DNA from: Propionibacteriaceae bacterium
GTDB taxonomy: Bacteria; Actinomycetota; Actinomycetes; Propionibacteriales; Propionibacteriaceae
Length of the DNA stretch: 5,875 bases
Direction: 5' to 3'
Assembly (NCBI GenBank): GCA_031255975.1
Contig: JAIRRM010000088.1
Location: 1 to 5,875 of the forward strand
Below are positions 5,157-5,875 of the stretch, in pieces. Below the pieces are notes generated by a model, which was given only the letters and a program-made list of their open reading frames with translations, was not told the DNA's origin and did no database searches. The position numbers and the translations under genes are program-made. Each line of letters begins with the position of its first letter. Position 1 is the first letter of the stretch.

Positions 5157-5875
5157 GTGGTTGATACCGTAGCTGAAGCGCTTCGTACCCCAGACGCCCC
5201 GCAACCGTGGGCCGAACTGGGGCTGAAGCCCGACGAGTACCAGATGATCCGCGACATTCTTGGACGCCGCCCCACCGGTGCCGAGTTGGCGATGTACTCG
5301 GTGATGTGGAGCGAACACTGCTCGTATAAATCGTCCAAGCTGCATCTGAAGCGATTCAGCGCGCTGCCACAAACCACCCCCCGGGGCCCGCTGCTGGCAG
5401 GCATCGGCGATAACGCGGGAGCCGTGGATATAGGCCAGGGATATGCCGTCACGTTCAAGCTGGAGTCGCACAACCACCCCAGCTACGTAGAGCCGTATCA
5501 GGGCGCGGCCACCGGCGTCGGCGGCATCGTGCGAGACATCCTGGCGATGGGTGCCCGCCCCATCGGCGTGATGGACCCGCTGCACTTCGGCCCTCTCAAC
5601 GCCCCCGACACCGCCCGGGTACTGCCCGGTATCGTCGCTGGTGTGGGCGGCTACGGCAACTGCCTGGGGTTGCCCAATATCGGCGGCGAAGTGATCTTCG
5701 ACCCGACGTATCTTGGCAACCCGCTGGTGAACGTGCTCTGTGTGGGCCTGATGCGCCACGAGGATCTGCATCGGGCACTCGCCACCGGAGTTGGCAACAA
5801 GGTAATCATGTACGGGGCGGCGACGGGCGGCGACGGCATCGGCGGCGCGTCCATCCTGGCATCGGAGACGTTCGA
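5157..5875 (+). CDS. purL: Phosphoribosylformylglycinamidine synthase subunit PurL, N-terminal part (3' end outside window)
   Basis: PurL is the large synthetase subunit of FGAM synthase. It uses ATP and the ammonia supplied by PurQ to convert FGAR to FGAM, in a complex with PurS and PurQ. The frame is open from the GTG at 5157 to the window edge (239 codons plus two bases), about a third of the usual 740-770 residue small-type PurL. Family motifs are [20 protein letters not shown] (21-40), [12 protein letters not shown] (50-61, with the conserved His54), [20 protein letters not shown] (101-120, metal/ATP site), [14 protein letters not shown] (122-135), [15 protein letters not shown] (164-178) and [14 protein letters not shown] (219-232). 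Residue 225 is Gly where many relatives have Arg or Leu. The GTG start gives an N-terminus (MVDTVAEAL) like other actinobacterial PurL proteins and sits next to a leaderless -10 box. purQ and purS lie about 2 kb upstream, separated by a transporter and an opposing kinase. Confidence 0.97.
   Translation, partial: MVDTVAEALRTPDAPQPWAELGLKPDEYQMIRDILGRRPTGAELAMYSVMWSEHCSYKSSKLHLKRFSALPQTTPRGPLLAGIGDNAGAVDIGQGYAVTFKLESHNHPSYVEPYQGAATGVGGIVRDILAMGARPIGVMDPLHFGPLNAPDTARVLPGIVAGVGGYGNCLGLPNIGGEVIFDPTYLGNPLVNVLCVGLMRHEDLHRALATGVGNKVIMYGAATGGDGIGGASILASETF

Noticed and set aside
4890..5771. Long minus-strand open frame across the kinase start and purL
   Set aside because: It runs antisense to the clear purL motifs, has no recognisable family pattern, and covers the divergent promoter region.
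1..5875. Mobile element, defence system or CRISPR array
   Set aside because: No transposase, integrase, nuclease, toxin-antitoxin or regularly spaced repeat was found on either strand. Gene content and composition look uniform.

Overview
The window is a stretch of ordinary chromosome from a high-GC Gram-positive bacterium (Actinomycetota). The base composition is GC-rich, GTG starts are frequent, the protein sequences match actinobacterial families, and several genes have a TANNNT -10 box 6-8 bases before the start codon with no Shine-Dalgarno, as in actinobacterial leaderless genes. TTA leucine codons occur in at least four genes, which argues against a strict Streptomyces-like TTA/bldA regime. 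I cannot name a genus.

Layout, left to right: (1) the 3' part of a DUF2207-type membrane protein gene (+, 5' end outside the window); (2) purC, SAICAR synthase (+), after a 155-base gap that holds promoter-like sequence and a short tandem direct repeat; (3) purS and purQ (+), two subunits of FGAM synthase, four bases apart; (4) an EamA/DMT-type ten-helix transporter (+), 22 bases after purQ; (5) a 115-base convergent gap with a strong 11-bp inverted repeat; (6) a BadF/BadG-type sugar kinase-like ATPase (-); (7) a 154-base divergent gap with several inverted repeats and two facing promoters; (8) the first 239 codons of purL, the large FGAM synthase subunit (+, runs off the right edge).

The core function is de novo purine synthesis. 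PurS, PurQ and PurL form the complex that converts FGAR to FGAM (step 4). PurC adds aspartate to CAIR to give SAICAR (the step after AIR carboxylation). The transporter may be read from the purSQ transcript. The kinase lies between purQ and purL in the opposite direction, so purL must have its own promoter.

I found no mobile element, CRISPR array, tRNA, rRNA or phage gene. There is no convincing new biological system here. The points worth a second look are regulatory: repeated signs of leaderless transcription at the purine genes, an operator-like palindrome on the kinase promoter, a direct repeat upstream of purC, and the structured convergent gap.
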